Source of the DNA: Halomonas sp.
GTDB taxonomy: Bacteria; Pseudomonadota; Gammaproteobacteria; Pseudomonadales; Halomonadaceae
Assembly (NCBI RefSeq): GCF_029263665.1
Contig: NZ_JAJUFQ010000003.1
Coordinates: 186,001-250,000 of the forward strand
Length of the DNA stretch: 64,000 nt
Direction: 5' to 3'
Positions 25,356-33,150 of this stretch are shown here, one piece after another. A program made the position numbers and the translations under genes. The notes beneath the pieces are model-generated. The model saw nothing but the letters and a program-made list of their open reading frames with translations. It was not told the origin of the DNA and searched no databases. Every line of letters begins with the position of its first letter. Positions within the stretch are counted from its first letter, which is position 1.

Positions 25356-26438
25356 TTATGGAAATAGTGTCTGTGGACCACTGAATTCGCGTTGCCATCG
25401 ACTCAGTAATGCGCGTCGCTTGAGGTCGTCCAGGGTAGTCAACAGCCCGGGGCCTAGCGGAGTCGGCCTGAGCCCTTCTGGCCTCAGGCGGTACAGGGCA
25501 TTGGCGGTACCAGGGCCATCCAGTTCAGGATGCAGAGCGCCGAGATGTCCTTCCTTGGCCAATATGCCCTGACCATTGACGCTCAGCAGGTAGTCGAGAA
25601 AGTGCTTGGCGTTGATGGGGTGAGGTGCCTGGCGGGGCACGAATGCCAGGCGCTGAATCACCAAGGCATAGTCGTCGGGTATTCGCCATTCCAGGTCGGG
25701 GTGAGCATCAATGTCCTGGCGAACGTAACTGCCGAGCAAGTTGTAGCCGATCAGATAGCGGCCATCCTTGAGGCCTTCCATCATGGCTCCCGTTGTGTTG
25801 ACCAGCGCTGCATCGGCATGCCCGAGTGCGGCGATCAGATCCCAGTATTGAGGGGAGAGGCGAGACTCTTCAATGGCGTAGGTGTAACCCGCCCCGCTGG
25901 CAACCGGGTCGTAGGTGACGACCTTGCCACGCAGTTCATCACCATGGCGGCGCAGAAGATCAAGCAGATCGGCATGGCTATCAACGGGCCCATAGCGCTC
26001 GATGACGGCGCGGTTGATGACCATGATCACGGGCTCGAAGCTGAAGGCAAACAGTTCCTGGCGCCATTTGGCTTCTGCCGGCCAGCGCCGAGTGACAGGC
26101 GTATCCACCGCCTGGGCATAGCCATCGTTGGCCAGACGATACTGCCAGGGCATGGCAGAGGAGATCATCAGGTCCGCTTCATCGGGGGCGGCAAGGAAGC
26201 GCTCATCCAGCTCCAGCGTGGCGAAGTTGCGATAGGTGATATCGTACTGGGGGTTGCGTCGATGGAAGTCTTCCAGCAACGGTCTGACATAGGGCAGGTC
26301 CAGAGCAGCGTGAATCACCAGGGGGGCAACGGGTTCGCGTTCTGCCGGCAGGTGCAATTGGTCGAAAGCGCTAGCCGTGAATGGCCATGCCAGAGAAGCG
26401 ATGAGAGTGACCACGGCGGATAACGAACGCAACCTCAT
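25356..26438 (-). CDS. Periplasmic ABC-type solute-binding protein linked to TctDE
   Basis: Exported binding protein of 360 aa. The signal peptide is about residues 1-24 (L-I-A-S-L-A-W-P-F-T-A-S-A). The family-1 extracellular binding fold is suggested by P-Y-V-R-P-L-L-E-D-F, L-M-I-S-S-A-M and G-K-V-V-T-Y-D-P-V-A-S-G-A-G-Y, resembling iron(III)-type binding proteins. No permease or ATPase gene is adjacent. Its start codon overlaps the tctE stop (ATGA), so it is the last gene of an IclR-tctD-tctE-SBP operon. That arrangement suggests it may present a ligand to the sensor kinase rather than serve transport. The substrate is unknown. Confidence 0.8.
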   Translation of the reverse strand: MRLRSLSAVVTLIASLAWPFTASAFDQLHLPAEREPVAPLVIHAALDLPYVRPLLEDFHRRNPQYDITYRNFATLELDERFLAAPDEADLMISSAMPWQYRLANDGYAQAVDTPVTRRWPAEAKWRQELFAFSFEPVIMVINRAVIERYGPVDSHADLLDLLRRHGDELRGKVVTYDPVASGAGYTYAIEESRLSPQYWDLIAALGHADAALVNTTGAMMEGLKDGRYLIGYNLLGSYVRQDIDAHPDLEWRIPDDYALVIQRLAFVPRQAPHPINAKHFLDYLLSVNGQGILAKEGHLGALHPELDGPGTANALYRLRPEGLRPTPLGPGLLTTLDDLKRRALLSRWQREFSGPQTLFP

Positions 26439-27925
26439 GACGTCCTCCCTGATCCAGTGGATGGAGAGAAGTGCAATTCCACCGACAGCCCTGGAGGCTG
26501 AGCATCGCTGGCATCTTCCAGGACAAGCTGCGCACCAAGGCTTCTGGCAATGCCATCGACAATGGCTAGCCCGAGCCCAGAGCCCTCAACACTTGGGAGG
26601 GAAGAGCCTTCAGCGGTTTTGGGACAAGAGCCCTCAGCGGTTTTGGGACAAGAGCCTTCAGCGGTTTTCCGATTAAAGCCCTCAGCCAGCACACTCCCTC
26701 GATGGAAAGGCCTCAACATCAGCAAACGTTGTTCCGCCGGTATGCCGGGGCCATCGTCTTTCACCCATAGTGCCGGTGGATTGGCATCGACCCCTACGGT
26801 GACCTGGTGTGCACCATACCGGCATGCGTTATCGATCAGGTTGGCCAGGACCTCGGCCAATTGCCAATCCTGGGCATCCACCTTCACCGGGATATCCGGT
26901 GCCTCGAGACCCAGGTCCACCCCCTGGCGCTGGCAACTTGGCCAGTGTTCCTTGACGGCCTCCCTGGCCACGTTGGTGAGATCGGTCGGGACCAGTTCGG
27001 GTTGGTACTCCGGGTTGCCCAGGCGAGTCAGGGACAAGAGTTGCACCGCAAGTCGCGAGGCCTTCTGGCTAGTGTCCTGCATGGCGAGCAATGCTTCCCG
27101 CCAGGCCTCGGGATTATTTTGACGCAGGGCCAGTTCGGCCCGGGCAGACAGTCCGGCCATGGGCGTTCTTAGCTGATGAGAGGCATCACCGATGAAGCGC
27201 TCCTGATTGGCCTTTACTCGGCGCATGCGAGCCAGTAGTTCGTTGAGCGTGTCACGCAGTTCAGCCAGTTCTCGCGGTAGGCTGAGTTCCAGCGGAGTGA
27301 GGGTGCGCGGGTCTCTGGCACGAATGTGACGGCGCAGTCGGGTCAGAGGGGCAAGTGCCAGGCGAATGGCGACCAGCAACGCAACGATGGACAGGGCGGC
27401 GAGTGCCAGCAGGTAAGCCAGGCTCTGGCGGAAAAGCTTCCAGGTCAAGGCGTCGCGACCCTCGCGAGTGTGGGCGACACGGACCTCATAAGCTTCGCGT
27501 ACGCTCCAGTTCTCCAGGCGCGCCTTGCGTACTCCCAGGCGTAGAGGCATGCCGTTCCACTCGATATTGCGGAAGGTCAGGGGAGCATCGATTGTGCCTG
27601 TCGTGCGCGAAATGCCGGGAAGGTCTGCATTGCCGGTGACGACTTTTCCCTGAGCGTCCACCAGGGAATAAAACACTCGCTCATCATGTTGGGTGGCGAG
27701 CATTTCCAGGGCGGCAGGCGGCAGGTCAAGCCATAGGCGATTTTCCTGCCATTGCGTTTGTTCGGCGATAGCCAGGGTAGAGGCTTCCAACAGTCGATCG
27801 AAAGCTCGGTCTGCGGTGCGATGGGCATCCAGCCAGGCTTGCCACAGCACCAGGGCACCCACCACCGCCATGGGGAGCAGCAGCCAGGTGAGCAGGCGCC
27901 GGTTAAGAGAGTCGGAGCCGATCAT
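26435..27925 (-). CDS. tctE: Sensor histidine kinase TctE
   Basis: Inner-membrane kinase of 496 aa. Membrane segments lie near 9-29 and about 170-195, with a periplasmic sensing domain between them, then HAMP. The phosphoacceptor is His250 in D-A-S-H-Q-L-R-T-P. The ATPase domain has N-L-I-D-N-A-C-R-Y-G, D-D-G-P-G-I-P and G-S-G-L-G-L-A-I-V. Between the last two boxes, in the ATP lid, is a tandem octapeptide (T-A-E-G-S-C-P-K, three copies) encoded by 24-bp DNA repeats, which normal kinases lack. It pairs with the TctD-type regulator just upstream and should control the divergent tctCBA transporter. Confidence 0.85.
   Translation of the reverse strand: MIGSDSLNRRLLTWLLLPMAVVGALVLWQAWLDAHRTADRAFDRLLEASTLAIAEQTQWQENRLWLDLPPAALEMLATQHDERVFYSLVDAQGKVVTGNADLPGISRTTGTIDAPLTFRNIEWNGMPLRLGVRKARLENWSVREAYEVRVAHTREGRDALTWKLFRQSLAYLLALAALSIVALLVAIRLALAPLTRLRRHIRARDPRTLTPLELSLPRELAELRDTLNELLARMRRVKANQERFIGDASHQLRTPMAGLSARAELALRQNNPEAWREALLAMQDTSQKASRLAVQLLSLTRLGNPEYQPELVPTDLTNVAREAVKEHWPSCQRQGVDLGLEAPDIPVKVDAQDWQLAEVLANLIDNACRYGAHQVTVGVDANPPALWVKDDGPGIPAEQRLLMLRPFHRGSVLAEGFNRKTAEGSCPKTAEGSCPKTAEGSSLPSVEGSGLGLAIVDGIARSLGAQLVLEDASDAQPPGLSVELHFSPSTGSGRTS
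26601..26672. repeat. 24-bp in-frame tandem repeat inside tctE
   Basis: Three 24-bp units (26601-26624, 26625-26648, 26649-26672) sharing the core agagcc-t/c-tcagcggtttt, with a decayed fourth to about 26687. The unit length is a multiple of three, so the frame is kept and the kinase gains an octapeptide repeat. Confidence 0.85.
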
Positions 27926-27977
27926 GAGCTTTCAAGTGTACGTGAGCTTTCAAGTGTTCATGAGGTTTCAAGCACAT
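27925..27977. repeat. 18-bp tandem repeat bridging the tctD end and the tctE start
   Basis: tgagctttcaagtgtacg, tgagctttcaagtgttca and a degenerate tgaggtttcaagcacat follow head to tail. They fill the whole gap between the tctE ATG and the tctD stop and run into the last tctD codons. Confidence 0.75.
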
Positions 27978-28620
27978 AGCCCAGTCCTCTTACGGTTCGC
28001 AGGCTGATGTCATGCCCGGCGAGGCGTTTGCGCAGGCGGTGGATATACACCTCGATGGCATTGTCCCCAACGGCATCATCATCGCCAAAGGCTTGTTCCA
28101 CGAGTGTGGCCTTGTCTACCGGCTGGCCAGCATGGCGCATCAAGTAAGCGAGCAGGCGCTGTTCCCGGGGCGGCAAGGCGAGGGTTTCCGCATTCAATGT
28201 GAAGCGTTGTGCCAGGCTATCGAAACTCAAGCAACCAATGCTGAGTTGGGTCGTGGCGCCACTGCGACGCAGCAGGGCGCGAATACGTGCTTCCAGTTCC
28301 TCCAGAGAGAACGGTTTGGCCAGATAATCGTCAGCCCCCAGGTCCAGTCCCTTGACCCGGTCTTCGATGGCTCCCCGAGCGGTCAGTATCACGACGGGAG
28401 TATCACGGTCATGCTGGCGCAGGGCTTCCAGCACCTCCAGCCCTGTGCGACCAGGCAGGTTGAGATCCAGCAGTATCAGTTGGAAGTGGTGGCCATTCTG
28501 CAGGGCGGCATAGGCCGCATCGCCATCTCCCAGGTACTGCACCTGATGCCCACTATCAGTGAGTGCATCGCGCAAAGTGGATGCGAGCAGTGCATCGTCT
28601 TCTACCAGCAGAAGGTTCAT
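27958..28620 (-). CDS. tctD: Response regulator TctD (OmpR family)
   Basis: Response regulator of 220 aa. The receiver domain has acidic residues E7/D8/D9, phosphoacceptor Asp52 in L-I-L-L-D-L-N-L-P and Lys in L-A-K-P-F. The C-terminal OmpR-type winged helix ends in E-V-Y-I-H-R-L-R-K-R-L and T-V-R-G-L-G-Y-V-L. It should act with TctE as activator or repressor of the divergent tctCBA operon. Its ATG overlaps the stop of the IclR-type gene (ATGA). The extreme C-terminus is encoded inside the 18-bp repeat array. Confidence 0.88.
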   Translation of the reverse strand: MNLLLVEDDALLASTLRDALTDSGHQVQYLGDGDAAYAALQNGHHFQLILLDLNLPGRTGLEVLEALRQHDRDTPVVILTARGAIEDRVKGLDLGADDYLAKPFSLEELEARIRALLRRSGATTQLSIGCLSFDSLAQRFTLNAETLALPPREQRLLAYLMRHAGQPVDKATLVEQAFGDDDAVGDNAIEVYIHRLRKRLAGHDISLRTVRGLGYVLETS

Positions 28621-29216
28621 GACACCTCTCCTTCCAGCTTTGCCGCCATTATCTCCAGATGCTCTGCGAGCTGTTCGGCATCAAGGCGCCCCGAGGGGCC
28701 CGACAAGGCCAGCCACAGTCGTGAATGCTGCGCTGAATGACGGGTCAATGCCAAGGGGCGGCAGATCATCAAGCCTCCATTCAGTTGCTGGGCGGGGGAA
28801 GCGTCGCCATTGAGCGGCCAGTGGCTGCCCGTGACAAGGTCGTGCCGCAGGCTGGTGTCGGGAAGGGCAACCAGCTTGCACGAGACGGTATCTCCGACAA
28901 CCTCCAGCAGGCTGGCGGTTTCGCCGCATTGCCGGGCCAGTGCGCTCAGTACTGGCTGTACCCGGACCGCCAGGTCGCGACTGGGAGGGTGGCGCTGTGC
29001 CAGACGTACCGGTGCGCTACCCAGCATCCAGCGACCATCCTCGCCACGCTCGGTGTAATTGAAGCGTTCCAGGGAGGCCAGCAGGCGTAACAGGGTACTT
29101 TTGTAGTACCCCGTGGCCTGGGCCAATTCTGCCAGACTGAAACTTTCCTGTGCCGAGTCGAAGACATCAAGCACGGTGAGGGCGCGTTCGACGGCCTCTA
29201 CGCGATCCTGTGCCAT
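28617..29216 (-). CDS. IclR-type transcriptional regulator
   Basis: Predicted DNA-binding regulator of 199 aa. The N-terminal winged helix-turn-helix has E-A-V-E-R-A-L-T-V-L-D-V-F and L-A-Q-A-T-G-Y-Y-K-S-T-L-L-R-L-L. The effector-binding part is recognisable but short: IclR proteins are usually about 250 aa, so the C-terminal domain is reduced. It is first in the minus-strand operon with tctD, tctE and the solute-binding protein, and divergent from tctCBA, so it is a second candidate regulator of tricarboxylate uptake. The ligand is unknown. Confidence 0.78.
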   Translation of the reverse strand: MAQDRVEAVERALTVLDVFDSAQESFSLAELAQATGYYKSTLLRLLASLERFNYTERGEDGRWMLGSAPVRLAQRHPPSRDLAVRVQPVLSALARQCGETASLLEVVGDTVSCKLVALPDTSLRHDLVTGSHWPLNGDASPAQQLNGGLMICRPLALTRHSAQHSRLWLALSGPSGRLDAEQLAEHLEIMAAKLEGEVS

Positions 29217-29267
29217 AGCCGTTTATCTCTGTGGTAAGTCATCCAGGCAGGGCTGCACCTGGTCAAG

Positions 29268-29305
29268 GGCTGAATCAAGAGCCAAAGGCTGAATCAAGAG
29301 CCAAA
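29268..29305. repeat. 19-bp tandem repeat, 2 perfect copies
   Basis: ggctgaatcaagagccaaa at 29268-29286 and again at 29287-29305. The unit contains the inverted pair ggct/agcc, so each copy can form a small hairpin. Confidence 0.8.
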
Positions 29306-29343
29306 GGCTAAGGTAAAGCCTAGGGGCTCGCTGAAACCGGAGC

Positions 29344-29400
29344 GCTCTCATGAAGCTAGGCGGCTCTCATGAATCTAGGTGGCTTTCATGAAACCGAGTG
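29344..29400. repeat. 19-bp tandem repeat, 3 copies
   Basis: gctctcatgaagctaggcg (29344-29362), gctctcatgaatctaggtg (29363-29381) and gctttcatgaaaccgagtg (29382-29400). The unit length equals that of the unrelated array 38 bp upstream. Confidence 0.78.
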
Positions 29401-29719
29401 ACGCCATTCGGGTGGCATGAGGCGCTTGGTCCGGTGTCCGTGTGAGCTGTTTCGGCACGCATCGTAGTCTCTATACAGGTGTTATCAGACAGGTGCTATT
29501 TGCATTCAACTTTGGTCGGAATTGTGCATTAACGCGTTGACCCGACCCAAGGTCGCCATTAGCTTTCCACTCTAAGGAACGATGTTCTGCCTTACAGAAT
29601 TGTAAGGAAAGTGTCAGGTTCCAGCAAGCCTTAACTTATTGCTCCGTATAAACCTGAAGATGTCACGTCATCTGAGTTCTGACCGTGATACGACGCCAAC
29701 TATAAAAGGGGATATCTCC

Positions 29720-30739
29720 ATGGCACGCTCCAAGTCTTCTTTCTCCAAGGACTCTCTCAAGGTCGTTGCGATTGCCGCACTGGCCGGCTCGGCAGCCCTT
29801 GCAAGCACTACTGTTCTGGCGTTTGAGCCGAAAGGCAAGGTTGAGTGTATTGCCCCGTCCGACCCGGGTGGCGGCTGGGATTTCACCTGCCGTAGCGTTG
29901 GCACGGTGCTGGAAGAGCTGGACCTGGTTCCGCGCAGCGTGCAGACCGTGAACATGGCGGGTGCGGGTGGTGGCGTGGCATACGCGCACACTGTCAGCAA
30001 GCGCGCTGGTGATGAGCAGTTGTTGGTGGCGGCATCTACTGCGACCACGACACGCCTGGCTCAGGGGCAGTTCCCGGGTATGGATGCCGATATGGTGAAC
30101 TGGATCGGTGCTCTGGGTGCAGATTATGGTGTCATCGCTGTGGCAGCCGACAGCGATTACCAGAACCTCAATGACCTGATGGATGCCATCAAGGAAGATC
30201 CGCGTGCGGTCAAGTTCGCCGGCGGTAGTGCCAAGGGCGGCTGGGATCATCTCAAAGTGCTGATTGCTGCCCAGGCTGCTGGTGTCGAGAACCTGCCGCG
30301 TATCCCGTATCTGTCCTACAACAACGGCGGCGAGGCCATGACCCAGGTGATCGGCCATCATGTCGATGCCTTCACCGGTGACATCACTGAGGCACAGGGT
30401 TTCATGGAATCCGGTGATCTCAAGGTGCTGGCAGTGCTGTCTGACGAGCGCCTGCCGGGTGAGTTTGCCGATATCCCCACCGCCAAGGAGCAAGGCATCG
30501 ATGCCGTTGGTCCGAACTGGCGTGGTTTCTACATGCCGGCGGATATTTCGGATGAGGCCAAGGCTTATTGGACTGAGTCCCTGGATAGTCTCTACGACAG
30601 CCAGCAATGGCAGGATCTGATGTCTGCCAATGGGCTGATGCCTTTCCACATGAGCGGTGATGAGTTCGACACCTACGTCAAGGAACAGATCGCCGAGATC
30701 AAGCAACTGTCTACCGATATCGGACTGATCCAGCAATGA
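29720..30739 (+). CDS. tctC: Tricarboxylate-binding protein TctC
   Basis: Periplasmic solute receptor of the tripartite tricarboxylate transporter (TTT) family, 339 aa. The signal peptide is about residues 1-34, with cleavage near V-L-A/F-E-P. The mature start has V-E-C-I-A-P-S-D-P-G-G-G-W-D, the typical TctC/Bug P-G-G-G-W-D binding loop. The second lobe has F-A-G-G-S-A-K-G-G-W-D-H. The ATG at 29720 has AAGGGGA upstream; an in-frame start at 29639 would spoil the signal peptide. Its stop overlaps the tctB ATG. Citrate is the classical substrate, but Bug/TctC proteins vary. Confidence 0.92.
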   Translation: MARSKSSFSKDSLKVVAIAALAGSAALASTTVLAFEPKGKVECIAPSDPGGGWDFTCRSVGTVLEELDLVPRSVQTVNMAGAGGGVAYAHTVSKRAGDEQLLVAASTATTTRLAQGQFPGMDADMVNWIGALGADYGVIAVAADSDYQNLNDLMDAIKEDPRAVKFAGGSAKGGWDHLKVLIAAQAAGVENLPRIPYLSYNNGGEAMTQVIGHHVDAFTGDITEAQGFMESGDLKVLAVLSDERLPGEFADIPTAKEQGIDAVGPNWRGFYMPADISDEAKAYWTESLDSLYDSQQWQDLMSANGLMPFHMSGDEFDTYVKEQIAEIKQLSTDIGLIQQ

Positions 30740-31191
30740 ATACCATCAACGACCGTATCTTCGGGGTCCTGATGATCGTCCTGGCCGTCGCGTACGGCTG
30801 GGGCGCCTCCCAGTTCCCGGAGCCGTTCGGGGGCACTGAAGTGGTTGGCCCCAAGACTTTCCCTTATCTGCTGGCCGCAGTGCTGGGCCTGTCGAGCCTG
30901 TACATGGTCGTGCGCCCCGATCCAGATAATGCCTGGCCGTGGAGCCGTACCGGTGTCGAGTTGATCATCGCTCTGGTGGTGCTGGTGCTGTATGCCGCGC
31001 TGCTGCAGCCGCTGGGCTTCATCATCAGCACCACTCTGGCCGTGGGCACGCTGTGCTGGCGCATGGGCGCACGTCCGCTCAATGCCTTCATCACCGGAGC
31101 GCTGGCCGGCGTGGTGGTGTTCTTCCTGTTCAACTTTGCGCTGGACCTGTCCCTGCCGCTGGGCCTGCTGTCCTTCCTGGAGGTGGGTTGA
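30736..31191 (+). CDS. tctB: Tricarboxylate transporter small membrane subunit TctB
   Basis: Inner-membrane protein of 151 aa with four predicted hydrophobic segments, the usual form of the poorly conserved TctB subunit. The N-terminus R-I-F-G-V-L-M-I-V-L-A-V-A-Y-G-W-G is membrane segment one. It overlaps tctC by ATGA and tctA by TGATG, so all three should be translated together in fixed ratio. Confidence 0.88.
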   Translation: MNTINDRIFGVLMIVLAVAYGWGASQFPEPFGGTEVVGPKTFPYLLAAVLGLSSLYMVVRPDPDNAWPWSRTGVELIIALVVLVLYAALLQPLGFIISTTLAVGTLCWRMGARPLNAFITGALAGVVVFFLFNFALDLSLPLGLLSFLEVG

Positions 31192-32708
31192 TGGAAATCT
31201 TCGGCTATCTGATCGACGGTTTCGGGGTCGCGTTATCCCCCGATAACCTGATGTTCGCGTTGCTGGGGGCCTTCCTCGGTACGCTGATTGGTGCCTTGCC
31301 CGGCCTGGGGCCGGCCAATGGCGTGGCAATCCTGATTCCGCTGGCGTTTTCCTTGGGCCTGCGCCCGGAAACGGCCTTGATCATGCTCACCTCGGTGTAT
31401 GCGGGGGCCATGTATGGCGGGCGTATCTCGTCCATTCTGCTCAACATCCCCGGTGACGAGCCGGCGATGATGACCTGTCTGGATGGCTATCCCATGGCCC
31501 AGAAGGGCAAGGCTGCCGAGGCCCTGGCCATCTCGGCCATTGCGTCCTTCATCGGCAGCCTGATCGCCACCATCGGTCTGATCCTGCTGGCCCCGATCCT
31601 GGCGGACTTCGCCCTGACCTTTGGTCCGGCGGAATACTTTGCCCTGTTCATGCTGGCCTTCGCCACCCTTGGTGGCATTACCGGCAAGAACCCTATGAAG
31701 ACCGTGGTCGCGGCCTGTCTGGGCTTGATGATCTCGACCATGGGTATCGACAGCACCGGGGTTCAGCGTTACACCTTCAACGTGCTGGAACTGTATGAAG
31801 GGGTCGACTTCATCATCGCCATCGTCGGTCTGTTCGCCATTTCCGAGTTGCTGTTCTTCATCGAGGATCGGGTCGGCAAGGGCAGGAAAACCATCGCGGT
31901 GAGCAAGCTCAAGCTGAGCTGGGCCGATATTCGCGGCATCCTGCCGTCCAGCCTGCGCGGCGGCGTGCTGGGCTTTATCGCCGGGGTTCTGCCGGGCGCC
32001 GGGGCCTCGCTGGGCAGCTTCATCAGCTACACCCTGGAAAAGAAGATGGTCGGCAAGAAGGGGTCCTTCGGTGAAGGCGATCCGCGTGGCGTGGCGGCGC
32101 CGGAAGCTGGCAACAACGGGGCTTCCAGTGGTGCGCTGGTCCCCATGCTGACCCTCGGCGTGCCGGGCAGTGGCACCACGGCGGTGCTGCTGGCATTGCT
32201 GATCTCGCTCAACATCACTCCGGGTCCGCTGATGTTCACCCAGCACGCGGATATCGTGTGGGGCGTGATTGCGGCGCTGTTGATCGGTAACTTCCTGCTG
32301 TTGCTGCTGAACATTCCGCTGGTGGGTATCTTCGTCAAGCTGCTGTCGGTGCCACCGATGTACCTGCTGCCGATTGTCACCATGGTAGCTTTCGTCGGTA
32401 TCTACTCGATCAGTAATACCACCTTCGATCTGTACTTCATGGTCGCCTTCGGTGTCGCAGGCTATTTGCTGCGCAAGCTGGAGATTCCGTTGGTGCCGGT
32501 CATCCTCGGCCTGCTGCTGGGCCCGGAAATGGAGAAGAACCTGCGCCATGCCATGGACATTTCCGATGGCGACTGGATGGTTCTGTGGAGCAGCGGCCTG
32601 TCCATCGGTCTGTGGGCTTTCGCCATTGCCGGCCTGATCCTGCCGTACATCGTCGGGCCGATCCTGCGCCGGCGTATGGCGCTGAAATCAGAAGTGACAG
32701 GCGACTGA
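31191..32708 (+). CDS. tctA: Tricarboxylate transporter large membrane subunit TctA
   Basis: Inner-membrane permease of 505 aa with about 12 hydrophobic segments. TctA hallmarks are G-A-L-P-G-L-G-P-A-N-G near 37 and the repeated-half counterpart G-V-L-P-G-A-G-A-S-L-G-S-F, plus Y-A-G-A-M-Y-G-G-R-I-S-S-I-L-L-N-I-P-G. The frame is open upstream through tctB, but the ATG at 31191 overlaps the tctB stop, has GGAGGTGG upstream and starts the family sequence. A strong terminator follows. Confidence 0.93.
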   Translation: MEIFGYLIDGFGVALSPDNLMFALLGAFLGTLIGALPGLGPANGVAILIPLAFSLGLRPETALIMLTSVYAGAMYGGRISSILLNIPGDEPAMMTCLDGYPMAQKGKAAEALAISAIASFIGSLIATIGLILLAPILADFALTFGPAEYFALFMLAFATLGGITGKNPMKTVVAACLGLMISTMGIDSTGVQRYTFNVLELYEGVDFIIAIVGLFAISELLFFIEDRVGKGRKTIAVSKLKLSWADIRGILPSSLRGGVLGFIAGVLPGAGASLGSFISYTLEKKMVGKKGSFGEGDPRGVAAPEAGNNGASSGALVPMLTLGVPGSGTTAVLLALLISLNITPGPLMFTQHADIVWGVIAALLIGNFLLLLLNIPLVGIFVKLLSVPPMYLLPIVTMVAFVGIYSISNTTFDLYFMVAFGVAGYLLRKLEIPLVPVILGLLLGPEMEKNLRHAMDISDGDWMVLWSSGLSIGLWAFAIAGLILPYIVGPILRRRMALKSEVTGD

Positions 32709-32755
32709 TTCCCGTGTGACTGACGCAGGCTGAATGCCCCCGTCCGACACCTTTT

Positions 32756-32780
32756 GGGCACCTTGACGGTGCCCTTTTTT
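32756..32780 (+). terminator. Rho-independent terminator after tctA
   Basis: Stem gggcacc/ggtgccc, loop ttgac, then TTTTTT. Confidence 0.92.
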
Positions 32781-32904
32781 GTGCCTGTCGCATGGGCTGC
32801 ACCGGTGTGGTGCCGGGCATTTTGTTCATGCACGGTAATGAAGCGTTGCATGCCCGCAAGTTCTCAGGGGAGAGCACGATTGGTGCATCAGAGCGTTGCA
32901 GCGC

Positions 32905-32960
32905 AGTGGTAAAGACACAGTGATAAAGACACCGTAGTAAAGACACCGTAGTAAAGACAC
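32905..32960. repeat. 14-bp tandem repeat upstream of urtA, 4 copies plus decayed ones
   Basis: agtggtaaagacac, agtgataaagacac, cgtagtaaagacac, cgtagtaaagacac follow head to tail, then two shortened units to about 32985. The array separates a palindrome from the sigma-54-like promoter. Confidence 0.85.
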
Positions 32961-33043
32961 AGTGGCAAAGACAGTGATGAAGACCACTGAGGAAACAGCG
33001 GTAAAGACGGTTCTCAAGACAGTTGGCAAGAAGTGGGCAAAAG

Positions 33044-33060
33044 TTGGCAGGACTCTTGCA
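33044..33060 (+). promoter_or_regulatory. Sigma-54 promoter of the urt operon
   Basis: ttggcaggactcttgca matches the -24/-12 consensus TTGGCACG-N4-TTGCA, with the invariant GG and GC exactly ten bases apart. It lies about 90 bp before the urtA ATG. Sigma-54 control is usual for nitrogen-scavenging transporters. Confidence 0.75.
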
Positions 33061-33150
33061 GTGTGTTGAAGGCATAGAACATGCATAGAGCATTTATAGA
33101 GCTTTTTAGAACAACAAGCCTCGTGCACAACAACATTGCTGGAGAACACC

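Larger units (their letters stand above)
29217..29719. other. Divergent intergenic region between the IclR-type gene and tctC
   Basis: About 500 bp without a credible gene. It contains two 19-bp tandem arrays (29268-29305 and 29344-29400) on the regulator side. The more AT-rich stretch from about 29440 to 29700 should hold the tctC promoter. A weak GG-N10-GC match near 29513-29526 was judged insufficient for a sigma-54 call. Confidence 0.6.
32781..33150. promoter_or_regulatory. Control region of the urt operon
   Basis: About 370 bp without a credible gene. From left to right: a palindrome agcac-N5-gtgct-like (agcacgattggtgca, 32872-32886), a 14-bp tandem array (32905-32960 plus decayed copies to about 32985), and a sigma-54-type promoter at 33044-33060. 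Confidence 0.65.

Noticed and set aside
29513..29526. Sigma-54-like GG-N10-GC upstream of tctC
   Set aside because: Only the invariant dinucleotides match; the rest of the -24 and -12 boxes is poor, and the adjacent regulators (OmpR and IclR types) are not sigma-54 activators.
31233..32549. 438-codon minus-strand frame opposite tctA
   Set aside because: Gln/His/Asp-rich translation typical of the antisense of a membrane-protein gene; tctA itself is unambiguous.
32872..32886. NtrC binding site upstream of urtA
   Set aside because: The palindrome has GCAC and GTGC arms but five spacer bases rather than seven, so it is noted only as a candidate in a finding and not listed as an NtrC site.
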